Below are positions 21,613-29,874 of a stretch of 40,384 bases of DNA, in pieces. Under the pieces are notes generated by a model. It searched no databases and was not told the origin of the DNA. It saw only the letters and a program-made list of their open reading frames with translations. The first letter of the stretch is position 1. The number at the start of each line of letters is the position of its first letter. Both the position numbers and the translations under genes were made by a program. Source of the DNA: an uncultured Candidatus Saccharibacteria bacterium (GTDB lineage Bacteria > Patescibacteriota > Saccharimonadia > Saccharimonadales > Saccharimonadaceae); contig CAMUOM010000005.1 in assembly GCA_947090635.1 (NCBI GenBank), positions 1 to 40,384 of the forward strand, in the 5' to 3' direction.

Positions 21613-22725
21613 TTATTTTACCCTGAAATTACCTAAATTGATACCGTGGCCGAGGCTGGCGTGCTCGGTCGCCTGCTCGGCCTGCTGCACCGCTTGTTCG
21701 GCGGCACTAGTGGCACTTTGCTCGGCTTGCTGACTATCGCACTCGGCATAAAGGCGGTCAAGCGCTTGAATCAACTCTGGTAGGAACTCGTCGTATGTGC
21801 CGTAAGTACGGAAGCCCGCGGCGTAAGGGTGCCCGTCACCCCCAAATGACTTGGCGAGGAGGTTGGCAAGCGGCGCATTGGAGCGAATTTTGCCGGTGAT
21901 TTTCTCGTCTGGGTAAGTCTTGATGCCGATGGCAAGGTCAACGCCAATCACGAGGCGCATCTCGTCGAGCACCAGCATGGTTGGATTGTACTCGTTGCTA
22001 TACTCGTGGACTTCGTCGAATGGCACGTGAATCAAGGCGGTGCGGCCGTCGTTAAAGTATTCAATGCGCTCAATCAGCCGTCCCTTGTACTCAAGAATGC
22101 GCGGCGACTTCTTCATTAGTTCGCGGCGCTCTTCTTCAATAGCGGCTGGGTTGGCACCAGCGGTGACGAGTTTGCTACAAGCGAGAAAGCTGCCGGCCGT
22201 GGTGGCTGGCGTGGTGAGGCCAAGGGAGTCAGCTTGGATGGAGATGAACATCAGTTCGGCGGCTAGTGGGCTGATGTGCCATTGCTCTTCTTCGCAAATG
22301 TCAAAGATGAGCTCGCCAGTCGAAACGGCGGTGTCGCTAATGATGTAATCGGCTGGGAAAGGCAAATCGGTGTCCACGCCCACGTGGTGGTCGAGTACTA
22401 GCACGGGGTGGGAACTGAGGAAGTTCATCGCCACGGGGTCGTCGGTGGTCTTGCCCATCAGCGTCTTGGCTGAGGTGTCAACGATGATGGCCATGTCGCA
22501 GCTTGGATCGATGTCGAGCTGGACACGGTCCCAGCCCTTGATGTAACGGAGGTAAGTTGGCGTTTGCACTGGGCACTGTAGCGCAACTTGTTTACCAAGC
22601 CCACTTAAAATTTCTTCAAGCGCAAGCGCTGAGCCAATGGAATCGCCGTCAGGGTTCTCGGCCTGCAAGACTAAAATTTTGCGGGCGGAATTAATCCAGC
22701 CCCGTTGTTTATCGTTCAAAATCAT
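21613..22725 (-). CDS. DHH/DHHA1 phosphoesterase (NrnA-like nanoRNase/pAp phosphatase)
   Basis: 370 aa. NrnA-type enzymes degrade short oligonucleotides and 3'-phosphoadenosine 5'-phosphate. Metal-binding motifs are visible: NPDGDSIGSALAL near residue 24, VDTSA, and LDHHVG (the DHH motif). The DHHA1 domain carries SNAPLANLLAKSFGGDGHPY followed by AAGFR, with GGDGH replacing the usual GGGH. The last roughly 45 residues are a Gln/Ala-rich tail that is not part of the family core. The ATG follows a minus-strand TGCTATAAT (22733-22741) by 7 nt, implying a leaderless mRNA. Confidence 0.9.
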   Translation of the reverse strand: MILNDKQRGWINSARKILVLQAENPDGDSIGSALALEEILSGLGKQVALQCPVQTPTYLRYIKGWDRVQLDIDPSCDMAIIVDTSAKTLMGKTTDDPVAMNFLSSHPVLVLDHHVGVDTDLPFPADYIISDTAVSTGELIFDICEEEQWHISPLAAELMFISIQADSLGLTTPATTAGSFLACSKLVTAGANPAAIEEERRELMKKSPRILEYKGRLIERIEYFNDGRTALIHVPFDEVHEYSNEYNPTMLVLDEMRLVIGVDLAIGIKTYPDEKITGKIRSNAPLANLLAKSFGGDGHPYAAGFRTYGTYDEFLPELIQALDRLYAECDSQQAEQSATSAAEQAVQQAEQATEHASLGHGINLGNFRVK

Positions 22726-22732
22726 TATCTAT

Positions 22733-22741
22733 ATTATAGCA
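22733..22741 (-). promoter_or_regulatory. Extended -10 giving a leaderless DHH gene start
   Basis: Minus-strand TGCTATAAT, 7 nt before the ATG at 22725. Divergent from the promoter at 22754-22782. Confidence 0.65.
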
Positions 22742-22753
22742 CTATTCTGGGGC

Positions 22754-22782
22754 TGGACAACATTAGCATTTTATGGTATAAT
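22754..22782 (+). promoter_or_regulatory. Promoter of the 209-aa membrane protein gene
   Basis: TGGACA (22754-22759), 17-bp spacer, TATAAT (22777-22782) with TGG extension. The leader is about 58 nt and contains an AGAAC/GTTCT hairpin before the ribosome binding site. Confidence 0.75.
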
Positions 22783-22846
22783 ACAAGTACTTTGTAGAAA
22801 GGCTGCAAAGAGAACTTTACGTTCTACCTACAATTTAGGAGCTGAA

Positions 22847-23476
22847 ATGATTGATATGGTAACCGTTATGCAAGTTGTATTTAAGTTGATACTCGCCGTG
22901 ATTGTGGTCATACTCGTGGCACTCGCGGTCAGCAAGCTAAGAGTTAAGTACACCAAACAACTTTACCGGCGTAAGCTGGCGGCCTATCGGGCGCTGCGTC
23001 GCGCGGCGTTTTACCTGCTAGCAGGCAGCGTGATGAATGTAGTGCTATATCTGGTGTTTAACCGGTTTGTGCAAGAGTCAGCTGCCGCGTACGGAGTGAT
23101 TTATTGCTTGGCGCCATTGTGCATTGCGGCGGTTTTCGCCTACATTGCCCTGCTGGTGTTTATTTACGGCAATAATTTTTACGCACGCTCGGAGCTAGTT
23201 CGTCACGATAAATATAACATGATTTATCCAAATGAATTTGCCGAAAGAGGTGATAAACTTGCTAATCTGAAGCCACGTTCGAAGGCTATCCCTTCACCAT
23301 TGGACCGTATGTCGGAGATGCCGAGGAAGCCAATTGATGCTTTTATGGGTGATTTTTCTGAATCAAACGAGTTCAAGCGTGTGGCGAAGTCAAATGATGG
23401 TGCCAAAAGCACTGTTGGAACTATGGCTCAGTCGAATGATGCGGCAACTGCCGACAATCTTCCTAAGAAGAAGTAG
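22847..23476 (+). CDS. Membrane protein of unknown function
   Basis: 209 aa. The frame is open further upstream, but the real start is the ATG at 22847, preceded by TTAGGAG and lying downstream of the promoter at 22754-22782. Three hydrophobic segments (about residues 8-28, 50-70, 82-104) are followed by a hydrophilic, Ser/Asn/Lys-rich tail of about 100 residues. No family recognised. Ended by the terminator at 23483-23510. Confidence 0.75.
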   Translation: MIDMVTVMQVVFKLILAVIVVILVALAVSKLRVKYTKQLYRRKLAAYRALRRAAFYLLAGSVMNVVLYLVFNRFVQESAAAYGVIYCLAPLCIAAVFAYIALLVFIYGNNFYARSELVRHDKYNMIYPNEFAERGDKLANLKPRSKAIPSPLDRMSEMPRKPIDAFMGDFSESNEFKRVAKSNDGAKSTVGTMAQSNDAATADNLPKKK

Positions 23477-23482
23477 TAACCC

Positions 23483-23510
23483 CCCGCCAATGTTACATTG
23501 GCGGGATTTT
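23483..23510 (+). terminator. Rho-independent terminator
   Basis: A 10-bp perfect stem (23483-23492 with 23496-23505), 3-nt loop, then ATTTTCTTT on the + strand. Confidence 0.9.
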
Positions 23511-23518
23511 CTTTAGCC

Positions 23519-24148
23519 TTATTGCAAGAGCTTGCGGCCGCTGAGGGCATGGCCGAGAGTGATTTGGTCGGTGTATTCAAGGTCAACACCAATCGGGATG
23601 CCGCGCGCCAAGCGGCTGATTTTGACACCATTAAGGTCGGCTTGCTCGAGCTGCTTTTGAATGTAGAGTGCGGTGGACTCGCCTTCCACGCTGGCGTTGG
23701 TGGCAAGAATTACCTCTTGCACAGCGTCGCGTTTAATGCGGTCAATGAGCTCGGGGATGTGAAGCGCCTCTGGCCCTACGCCGTCAATCGGCGAAATCAC
23801 GCCGCCCAAAACGTGGTAAGTCCCCTTATACAAGTTGGTGCCTTCAATAGCGAGGACATCGAATGGGTCCTCAACCACCGCCACAGTGGTGCGGTCGCGG
23901 TCGGGCGCACTGTAAAGCGGCGAGACGGGCTCGTCGGCGTCAATCAGGGCGAAGGTAACTGGGCAGCGCTTGACACTGTCGTGCAATGAGCTGAGCGCCG
24001 CAGCCAGCTTGGCGGCCTTTCCACGGTCGCTTTTTAGGCACGCGTAAGCATAGCGTTCGGCCGTCTTGGCGCCTACGCCCGGCAGTGCGCTAAAGGCGTC
24101 GATTAATTCAACCAGCGCCCGCGGTAAACTAGCTTTGCCCCCTGGCAT
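23519..24148 (-). CDS. recR: Recombination mediator RecR, zinc-finger-less
   Basis: 209 aa, normal length. RecR with RecO (and RecF) loads RecA on gapped DNA. It has the N-terminal helix-hairpin-helix (FSALPGVGAKTAERYAYACL), the Toprim domain (VAVVEDPFDVLAIEGTNLYK, then YHVLGGVISPIDGVGPEAL), and the C-terminal ISRLARGIPIGVDLEYTDQI. The four-cysteine zinc motif normally between HhH and Toprim is missing: the segment reads KRCPVTFALIDADEPVSPLY, with one cysteine only. Its ATG overlaps the TAA of the ybaB-like gene by one base. Confidence 0.95.
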   Translation of the reverse strand: MPGGKASLPRALVELIDAFSALPGVGAKTAERYAYACLKSDRGKAAKLAAALSSLHDSVKRCPVTFALIDADEPVSPLYSAPDRDRTTVAVVEDPFDVLAIEGTNLYKGTYHVLGGVISPIDGVGPEALHIPELIDRIKRDAVQEVILATNASVEGESTALYIQKQLEQADLNGVKISRLARGIPIGVDLEYTDQITLGHALSGRKLLQ

Positions 24149-24447
24149 TAGAGCCCGAGGCCACCCATCATGCCACCCATTAGTGGCTTAACTTTTTCGG
24201 CAGCGACGTCTTGCGCTGCCTTGAGACCATCCTGAATTGCGGCTTTAATCCAAGCTTCGAGCTCGCCCTTTTTATTTAGGTCAATGAGATCAGGGTTGAC
24301 TTTAACGTCTACTACCTTGAGCTCGCCATTGAACTGAATGGTGATGGCGCCGTCGCCTGCCTCAACTTCAACAATCTCCTTCTTAAGCTCCTTTTGCGCT
24401 TGGCGCATCTTCTTTAGCATTTCCATTTGGTCTTTAAATCCGGCCAT
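24148..24447 (-). CDS. YbaB/EbfC nucleoid-associated protein
   Basis: 99 aa. A dimeric DNA-binding protein usually encoded just upstream of recR, as here. The N-terminal amphipathic helix (QMEMLKKMRQAQKELKKEI) is followed by the strand region VEAGDGAITIQFNGELKVVD and a Gly/Met-rich tail (GGMMGGLGL). AAGGAGGA precedes the ATG; promoter TGTTATAAT (minus) is half of the palindrome at 24473-24492. Transcribed with recR. Confidence 0.93.
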   Translation of the reverse strand: MAGFKDQMEMLKKMRQAQKELKKEIVEVEAGDGAITIQFNGELKVVDVKVNPDLIDLNKKGELEAWIKAAIQDGLKAAQDVAAEKVKPLMGGMMGGLGL

Positions 24448-24472
24448 AAATCCTCCTTAAGTTATCATCTCA

Positions 24473-24492
24473 ATTATAACATATGTTATAAT
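24473..24492. promoter_or_regulatory. Palindromic divergent promoter (ybaB-recR / GT39-like gene)
   Basis: A perfect 20-bp palindrome (half-site ATGTTATAAT) holds two outward-facing extended -10 boxes: TGTTATAAT ending at 24492 on the + strand, and the same ending at 24473 on the minus strand. The + side runs 7 nt to an ATG at 24500; the minus side gives ybaB a leader with a ribosome binding site. Confidence 0.8.
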
Positions 24493-24499
24493 GATATTG

Positions 24500-26023
24500 A
24501 TGATGCGTAAATTTATGCTGAAGCATAGTTGGCTCTATCGGTACCGGTACTGGTGGTCAATTATTTGTTTAGCGTTGTTTGCGCTAACGATGATTTTTAG
24601 CAATTTAGATACGATGCCGAATGGCCTGTCGGCGGCCGAAGAAGCCAACGTGGCACACGTGAGCAGTATCAAGCCGGCGATGCTATACCGTGACTCGTCG
24701 CGGTTGAATTACGTGGCGGGTTGGCCGTGGCTGGCGACGGAAGTCGCTAGCACGCAGTTGCTGGGGCGCAGCGTGTTTGCTTGGCGCTTGCCGGCAGCAA
24801 TTTTAGCACTGGTGACCATTGGCGTCATGATGGCGTTAATTTGGCGGATGCGCAAGCCGTCGCTGGCGGTGATTGCGGGGTTCTTGATGGCGTCGAGCGC
24901 GGGCTTTTTGTGCTTGGGTCGCGAAGCGACTCCGGTGGTAATGACGGCTTGCTTGCTCAGTATTGCGTTGTACAACGGTTATCTAGTGCTAAATCGCACG
25001 TTGTCGAAGTGGCGGTTGCGCTTGGCGCAGTGGTGCTTGGTGGTGGTGTTGGCGCTTTTGCCATACTTGCCAGGCGGCTTTTTGGCAGTCGTGGTTCTTT
25101 TGCTGGCAACACTGGTGCACCCGCGGGGGCGGTTGCTGTTTAAGGAGCACAAGGGCGCCTACCTTGCTTATTTGGTGGCGGACGTGGTGCTGTGGCTGCC
25201 GTGGTTTGCGTCGCTTGCGATGGATATTATGCACGGCGGCAAGGCTAACTTAGTGTCGCAGATGTTATTGTTGCCGAGCCACAATTTGGCCGACCTCGGT
25301 GGCGCCGTGATGGCAGTACTGGGCTTTATCCACCTAAATGGCGCGCCATATTTATTGCCAGTGGGACTGTTGACACTGGTAGACACGGCGTTGGCCATTT
25401 GGGGGATTTGGGTGCTGGCGAGCCACTTCGCGTCGGTGCGTTCGCGCTTGATTTTGCTATTATTTGCCGCCTTTTTACAGCCAACCATGGTGGCGCTGCT
25501 TTTCATCCCGCTAACTTTGCTGGTGGTGCTAGGGCTCGGCGATATCATCGACCGCTGGTATACCCTCTTCCCGCGTAACCCGTACGCGCGGACATTCGCC
25601 TTAATTCCACTCTCGGCGCTGATTATTTCGCTTGGCTGGTTTAATTCGGAGCGCTATTTTGCGGCACTTAATTATCATGCGCCAGTGGTTTATAACTACA
25701 ACGAGGAGTATCAAACGGCGTATCAGTTATCTAAAGATAGAAGTATCGAAGTCCTAGTGGTGCCGGATGACAAAATTAACCTCTATTATGCTGTACAGTC
25801 ACACCACCATGTGACGGTAATTGGGGCGAGTGCGGCTGACCAGTTGAGAATGTCGGACTTCAAAGAGAACAGGAAGATGGTGGTGCTCGGGTCGGCAAAC
25901 TTCCGCCCAGATGAAAAGCAGCTAAAAGAGCGGTCGGTGCTAGCGGGCTGGCGTAAAAATCACCCAGTGCTCGCGCGCATTTACTACGGTGACGCGCAGC
26001 CAGACCAGTCGGCAGCACGATAA
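24500..26023 (+). CDS. Multi-pass membrane protein, GT39-like glycosyltransferase
   Basis: 507 aa from the ATG at 24500. An in-frame ATG at 24491 lies inside the -10 box and cannot be used. About 11-12 hydrophobic segments. A first extracytoplasmic loop contains GLSAAEEANVAHV and YVAGWPWLATEVASTQLLGR, the layout of the ArnT/PMT (GT39/GT83) glycosyltransferases, in which an acidic pair in loop 1 is catalytic. The C-terminal 110 residues are soluble. The family match is by topology and loop pattern, so substrate and activity are uncertain. Leaderless start, 7 nt from the -10. Confidence 0.65.
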   Translation: MMRKFMLKHSWLYRYRYWWSIICLALFALTMIFSNLDTMPNGLSAAEEANVAHVSSIKPAMLYRDSSRLNYVAGWPWLATEVASTQLLGRSVFAWRLPAAILALVTIGVMMALIWRMRKPSLAVIAGFLMASSAGFLCLGREATPVVMTACLLSIALYNGYLVLNRTLSKWRLRLAQWCLVVVLALLPYLPGGFLAVVVLLLATLVHPRGRLLFKEHKGAYLAYLVADVVLWLPWFASLAMDIMHGGKANLVSQMLLLPSHNLADLGGAVMAVLGFIHLNGAPYLLPVGLLTLVDTALAIWGIWVLASHFASVRSRLILLLFAAFLQPTMVALLFIPLTLLVVLGLGDIIDRWYTLFPRNPYARTFALIPLSALIISLGWFNSERYFAALNYHAPVVYNYNEEYQTAYQLSKDRSIEVLVVPDDKINLYYAVQSHHHVTVIGASAADQLRMSDFKENRKMVVLGSANFRPDEKQLKERSVLAGWRKNHPVLARIYYGDAQPDQSAAR

Positions 26024-26049
26024 ATTCGCTTGCAATACTTCAATAAATT

Positions 26050-26074
26050 AGCCCCTTCAGCGAGGGGCTTTATT
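26050..26074. terminator. Terminator between convergent genes
   Basis: Stem AGCCCCT (26050-26056) with AGGGGCT (26063-26069), 6-nt loop, then TTATT. Serves the GT39-like gene and possibly dnaB from the other side. Confidence 0.75.
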
Positions 26075-26079
26075 AGTAA

Positions 26080-27465
26080 TTATTGGCGTTTCTTTTCAAG
26101 TGACATGAACTTCAGCTGGTCTGGATGGAAGTAAAGCTCGACGTTGCCGGTCGGACCGTTACGGTGCTTGGCGATAATGAGGTCGGTGATGTGCTGGCGC
26201 TCAGTGTCGGGGTTGTAGTAGTCTTCGCGATAGAGGAACATCACGATATCGGCGTCCTGCTCGATGGAGCCGGATTCACGGAGGTCGGAGAGCATTGGGC
26301 GCTTGTCAGGGCGCTGTTCCACAGTACGACTGAGCTGCGAAAGTGCCACCACTGGCACGTTGAGCTCGCGGGCGATGAGCTTAAGGCCGCGCGAGATTTC
26401 GCTCACCTCTTGCACGCGGTTGTCGCCGTAGTTTTTACTGCCACTCATTAGCTGCAAGTAGTCGACAATAATGAGCCCCAGCGGCGTCTTGTGGGCTTGG
26501 CGCTGCGCCATGGTGCGCATCTCAAGAATGGACATCCCGGGCTTATCGCTGAAGTAAATTGGCACTTCAGCCATCTCACCCATGGCATCGGAGATTTTTG
26601 CAAAGTCTTCTTCGGTCAAATTGCCGGTGCGAATGTTCCAGCTGTTCACACCCGAGGCCTCGGCTACCATGCGGTCAACGGTTTGGTCGTTACTCATTTC
26701 AAGGTTAAAAATGAGCACTGCTTGACCGCTCTTGCGGGCGGAGTTGTAGGCGAGGTTTTGCGCGAAGGTTGACTTACCCATGGCTGGGCGGGCAGCAAGA
26801 ATAATGAGGTCGGACTTCTGGAGACCGGCGGTGAGAGTGTCGAGGTCCTTAAAGCCCGTTGGCAGGCCGCGCAAAGTGCCTTTGTTGCGGTGCAATTCTT
26901 CCATGCGGTCAAACGAGCTAGATAGGATGGAGTCGATTTTGACTAGGTCGGTCTTTTGTGAGATTTCGCTTACTGAAAAGAGGTTGGCTTCGGCCTGTGC
27001 TAATACCTTTTGCACATCTTCACCCTGGTCAAAGCCGAGCTTGGTGATTTGCGCGCCGGCGCTAATCAAGCGGCGCCGGACAGCGGCGGTGGCAATAATG
27101 TTGGCGTATTCCACGGCGTGTGCTGAGTTTGGCACGAGGTTGGCAAGCTCACCGAGGTACTGAATGCCGCCGATGCCTTCGATTTCGCCGTTATTCTTCA
27201 GCTCGTTGCCGAGAGTCAGCATGTCGATGGGCGCGTGGCGCTCATAAAGACGCAAAATGGCGCGATAAATCGTGGCGTGGCGTGTGTCGTAAAAGTCGTC
27301 GGCGTTGACTTTGTCGCCCACGTCAACCAACACCTCTTGGTCGGTCAAGATGGAGCCGAGCAACGACATCTCGGCATCAACATTTTGCGGCGGAACTTTG
27401 CCGCTGGCGCGCTCCTCGTTATAGCTTGGGGCGGCTGCGCTTCGCGCAGCTTTAGAATTCGTCAT
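26080..27465 (-). CDS. dnaB: Replicative DNA helicase DnaB
   Basis: 461 aa. The hexameric 5'-3' helicase of the replication fork. N-terminal domain (PPQNVDAEMSLLGSILTDQE), linker, then the RecA-like domain: GLPTGFKDLDTLTAGLQKSD, Walker A AARPAMGKSTFAQN near residue 215, Walker B LGLIIVDYLQLM, and EISRGLKLIARELNVPVVAL with SQLSR; SDLRESGSIEQDADIVMFLY near the C-terminus. No intein. The ATG overlaps the 3' end of dnaX by 14 bp (27452-27465), so the two are coupled. Confidence 0.98.
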   Translation of the reverse strand: MTNSKAARSAAAPSYNEERASGKVPPQNVDAEMSLLGSILTDQEVLVDVGDKVNADDFYDTRHATIYRAILRLYERHAPIDMLTLGNELKNNGEIEGIGGIQYLGELANLVPNSAHAVEYANIIATAAVRRRLISAGAQITKLGFDQGEDVQKVLAQAEANLFSVSEISQKTDLVKIDSILSSSFDRMEELHRNKGTLRGLPTGFKDLDTLTAGLQKSDLIILAARPAMGKSTFAQNLAYNSARKSGQAVLIFNLEMSNDQTVDRMVAEASGVNSWNIRTGNLTEEDFAKISDAMGEMAEVPIYFSDKPGMSILEMRTMAQRQAHKTPLGLIIVDYLQLMSGSKNYGDNRVQEVSEISRGLKLIARELNVPVVALSQLSRTVEQRPDKRPMLSDLRESGSIEQDADIVMFLYREDYYNPDTERQHITDLIIAKHRNGPTGNVELYFHPDQLKFMSLEKKRQ

Positions 27466-29053
27466 TAGTAACTACCTCTCCCCCACCCATTATTTCCATA
27501 ATTTTACTGGCGTCGGAATCGGCCGGCACCTTGTCTTTACTGATTTCGATGCTCGGTGTGAAGCGATATTCGGCGGTGATGGCGCGCGCGACGGCCGAGC
27601 GGAATTTATCGGTGTCAGCTTTCTTGCGGTGGAAAGCCTTGCCGAAGAAGAAGGTGACAAGGTTGGCGCTCTTGTTGTAGCGATATTCGCAATTACGAAT
27701 CAATGAGGCGGCGCTGACTTCGTCGGCCTCTTTTAATTTATCTTCAATGAGCTCAAGCGACAGGTTGCCATCAAAGTTATCTGGCGCTGGCGTGGCAGCT
27801 GGGGCTGTTGCCTCTGATTGAGCGGTGGCTGGCTCGGCGGCTGTGATACTGCTAGCACTGCTAGCACCGTTTGTGGCGGCTGATTTTGATTCGGCAGGCT
27901 GGGTTGCCTTAGTAGCAGCTGGTTGGGTTGCTGGTGCCGGAGCAGCTTTGGGAGCTGGTGTCGACTTGGTGGGAACTTGCGTGGCTGGTTTAGCTGGTGT
28001 AGCTGGTTTTGGGGCGGCGGTCTGGTCGATGATGACGTTGAGCTGTGGCATGGCGCCAACGTGAATTTCAGCGGTGGCATTGGCTTTTAGGCTAGCGCAG
28101 ACGAGCACGGCAATTAGCTTAGCCTCTGGCATCGCAGACTTATCTACCTCTAATAATTGGTCGATTAAGGCGTAAAGTGCTGGGCTTGCACTGGCTTGGC
28201 GCGTGAGGAATTTGATAAGCTGGCGCGCAATGCTGGTAGCGCCGATGCCACTGGCGATAAAGGTTTGCACTAGCTGGATGATGCGCGGGCTGTCTTTCTG
28301 GCCAATAGCCGTCCAGAGGTCGGTGAGCTGTTGGCCGGTGATGAGCCCGAGCGTGTGTTCGACTTGGTCGCAGGTGATGGCTTGGCCGCTGCTAGCCATT
28401 TGGTCAAGGATGGTGATGCTGTCGCGCACGCTGCCCCCGCCCTGTTCGGCGATTAGTTGCAAAGCGGCGTCATCGATAGTGATATGCTCATTAGCGCAGA
28501 TTTTTTGAAGGTGTTTTGCTAGTACGTCGGGCGCCACGGTGCGGAACTGGTAACGCTGGACGCGCGAAAGGATGGTGGCAGGCACCTTTTGTAGTTCGGT
28601 GGTGGCGAGAATAAAGATGGCGTGGCGCGGCGGTTCCTCAATGGTCTTGAGGAGTGCGTTGAACGCTGCCTTGCTGAGCATGTGAAACTCGTCAATAATG
28701 TAGACTTTGTACGGGCACTGCATCGGTGCGAGGTTAATGCTGTCGCGCAAGTTGCGGATGTCATCCACACTGTTGTTGCTCGCCGCGTCAATCTCAATAA
28801 TATCGACGTGCTGACTTACCGCGCCGTCTTCGTAATCTATCTGGTTAATCAGGTGAGCAAGAATACGCGCCACGGTTGTTTTGCCGGTGCCGCGTTGCCC
28901 CGTAAAGAGGTAGCTGTGGGCAAACTGCCCCGTCTTGGCCATAGCGGCTAGGATGTCGGTCACTTGTGGCTGGCCAATCACGTCGGCCAATTTGGTCGGG
29001 CGGTACTTACGGTATAGCGCCAGATGTGTGTTCTGCTCTCCCTCACTTGTCAT
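27452..29053 (-). CDS. dnaX: DNA polymerase III subunit gamma/tau, lacking the zinc module
   Basis: 533 aa. The clamp-loader ATPase. ALYRKYRPTKLADVIGQPQV, Walker A GQRGTGKTTVARIL, Walker B IDEFHMLSKAAFNALLKTIE and the sensor/arginine region ATILSRVQRYQFR are all present. Bacterial DnaX normally carries a four-cysteine zinc motif directly after Walker A; here LAHLINQIDYEDGAVSQHVD runs straight into IIEIDAASNNSVDDIRNL, so it is deleted. A Pro/Ala/Thr linker (about residues 345-425) precedes a C-terminal tau-like domain. The ATG lies 6 nt from a minus-strand TGGTATAAT, so the mRNA is probably leaderless. Confidence 0.97.
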   Translation of the reverse strand: MTSEGEQNTHLALYRKYRPTKLADVIGQPQVTDILAAMAKTGQFAHSYLFTGQRGTGKTTVARILAHLINQIDYEDGAVSQHVDIIEIDAASNNSVDDIRNLRDSINLAPMQCPYKVYIIDEFHMLSKAAFNALLKTIEEPPRHAIFILATTELQKVPATILSRVQRYQFRTVAPDVLAKHLQKICANEHITIDDAALQLIAEQGGGSVRDSITILDQMASSGQAITCDQVEHTLGLITGQQLTDLWTAIGQKDSPRIIQLVQTFIASGIGATSIARQLIKFLTRQASASPALYALIDQLLEVDKSAMPEAKLIAVLVCASLKANATAEIHVGAMPQLNVIIDQTAAPKPATPAKPATQVPTKSTPAPKAAPAPATQPAATKATQPAESKSAATNGASSASSITAAEPATAQSEATAPAATPAPDNFDGNLSLELIEDKLKEADEVSAASLIRNCEYRYNKSANLVTFFFGKAFHRKKADTDKFRSAVARAITAEYRFTPSIEISKDKVPADSDASKIMEIMGGGEVVTNDEF

Positions 29054-29055
29054 GC

Positions 29056-29865
29056 TTATATTATACCACGGAGGTCTTCAGGTGTGGGGTTGAATAAGAT
29101 GTTTACGCCGTGAAATTGGTTGTCTGGTTCTAGCACTCCTTGAGCATTTTTGGTGCGAGTTCTAACTGAATATACCTTAAAGCTGGTACTCTTGCTCATG
29201 ATGTCGAGGTGCTTGCCGTACGATTCCAAGTAGTCGCTAAAGGCGTTGACGGTTCTAGTTTTACCCGGCGCGACGTCGTCTATGCGCAAGGCGGCGTAAT
29301 GTATCCCCTTAAGCTCCGGACCAGTAATGGCGAGAGACAATGTGTACTCGGCAGTTTTATCGGAGAGGTTCTTGGCGGTAACGAGCAATGTTCTTTTGTA
29401 GTAATGAAAGACGTTGCTATGCGACAACGGATAATCAATCTTCTTGCTTAGTGTAATTTCAACTTTACCGTCGTTAAACTTTTCGCTTGGCCCCGCCGCT
29501 GGTATGATGTTCTGGTTATCGACACCGACGACGGTAGAGGCGCAAAGATGACCATATTTAGCATATTCACGGTCGTCAATGTCTCTGTTAACTTTAGTGA
29601 CGCATATGGTTGTAAGCAGAGTAAATCCGCAAGCAATAAAGAATAGAGCCGCAAACTGATATCCTTTTGCGCCTCCGTGATAACAAAGGAATCCTGCTAG
29701 AATTGATAGGGCGCAGAATATGTACGTATTTGGAGTAACATCTTGGATTTTTGCACCAAAAAGATTAAAATTGGACCAGAAAAAACACCATAGAGCGCTA
29801 AGTAGGCAGTAGATAGTGATAACGATTAGAAAAAATCGTTTCAAGTCTAGTGTTCTTGCTCGCAT
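29056..29865 (-). CDS. Membrane-anchored protein with extracytoplasmic beta domain
   Basis: 269 aa. Three hydrophobic segments in the first 90 residues (about 11-29, 47-61, 68-88), then a soluble domain with KVEITLSKKIDYPLSHSNVF and the pattern LLVTAKNLSDKTAEYTLSLA, resembling FxLYD-like domains in which a V-x-N core is followed by an immunoglobulin-like sheet. A related VKNITSSTASYHILVAATDA stretch occurs in the 291-aa protein at 30800. Last gene of the leftward membrane-protein series before dnaX. Confidence 0.65.
   Translation of the reverse strand: MRARTLDLKRFFLIVITIYCLLSALWCFFWSNFNLFGAKIQDVTPNTYIFCALSILAGFLCYHGGAKGYQFAALFFIACGFTLLTTICVTKVNRDIDDREYAKYGHLCASTVVGVDNQNIIPAAGPSEKFNDGKVEITLSKKIDYPLSHSNVFHYYKRTLLVTAKNLSDKTAEYTLSLAITGPELKGIHYAALRIDDVAPGKTRTVNAFSDYLESYGKHLDIMSKSTSFKVYSVRTRTKNAQGVLEPDNQFHGVNILFNPTPEDLRGII
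29060..29068 (-). promoter_or_regulatory. Extended -10 giving a leaderless dnaX start
   Basis: Minus-strand TGGTATAAT, 6 nt before the dnaX ATG; it overlaps the last codons and stop of the gene upstream. Confidence 0.68.
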
Positions 29866-29874
29866 AACGCCCCG

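Noticed and set aside
22637..22846. Upstream extension of the 209-aa membrane protein (ATG at 22637)
   Set aside because: The extension is antisense to the start of the DHH gene and precedes the promoter at 22754-22782; the ATG at 22847 has a ribosome binding site.
23498..23989. 163-codon + strand ORF
   Set aside because: A shadow of recR on the opposite strand; recR motifs are unambiguous.
24491..24499. ATG at 24491 as start of the GT39-like gene
   Set aside because: It overlaps the TATAAT -10 box, so it cannot be in the mRNA; the ATG at 24500 is used instead.
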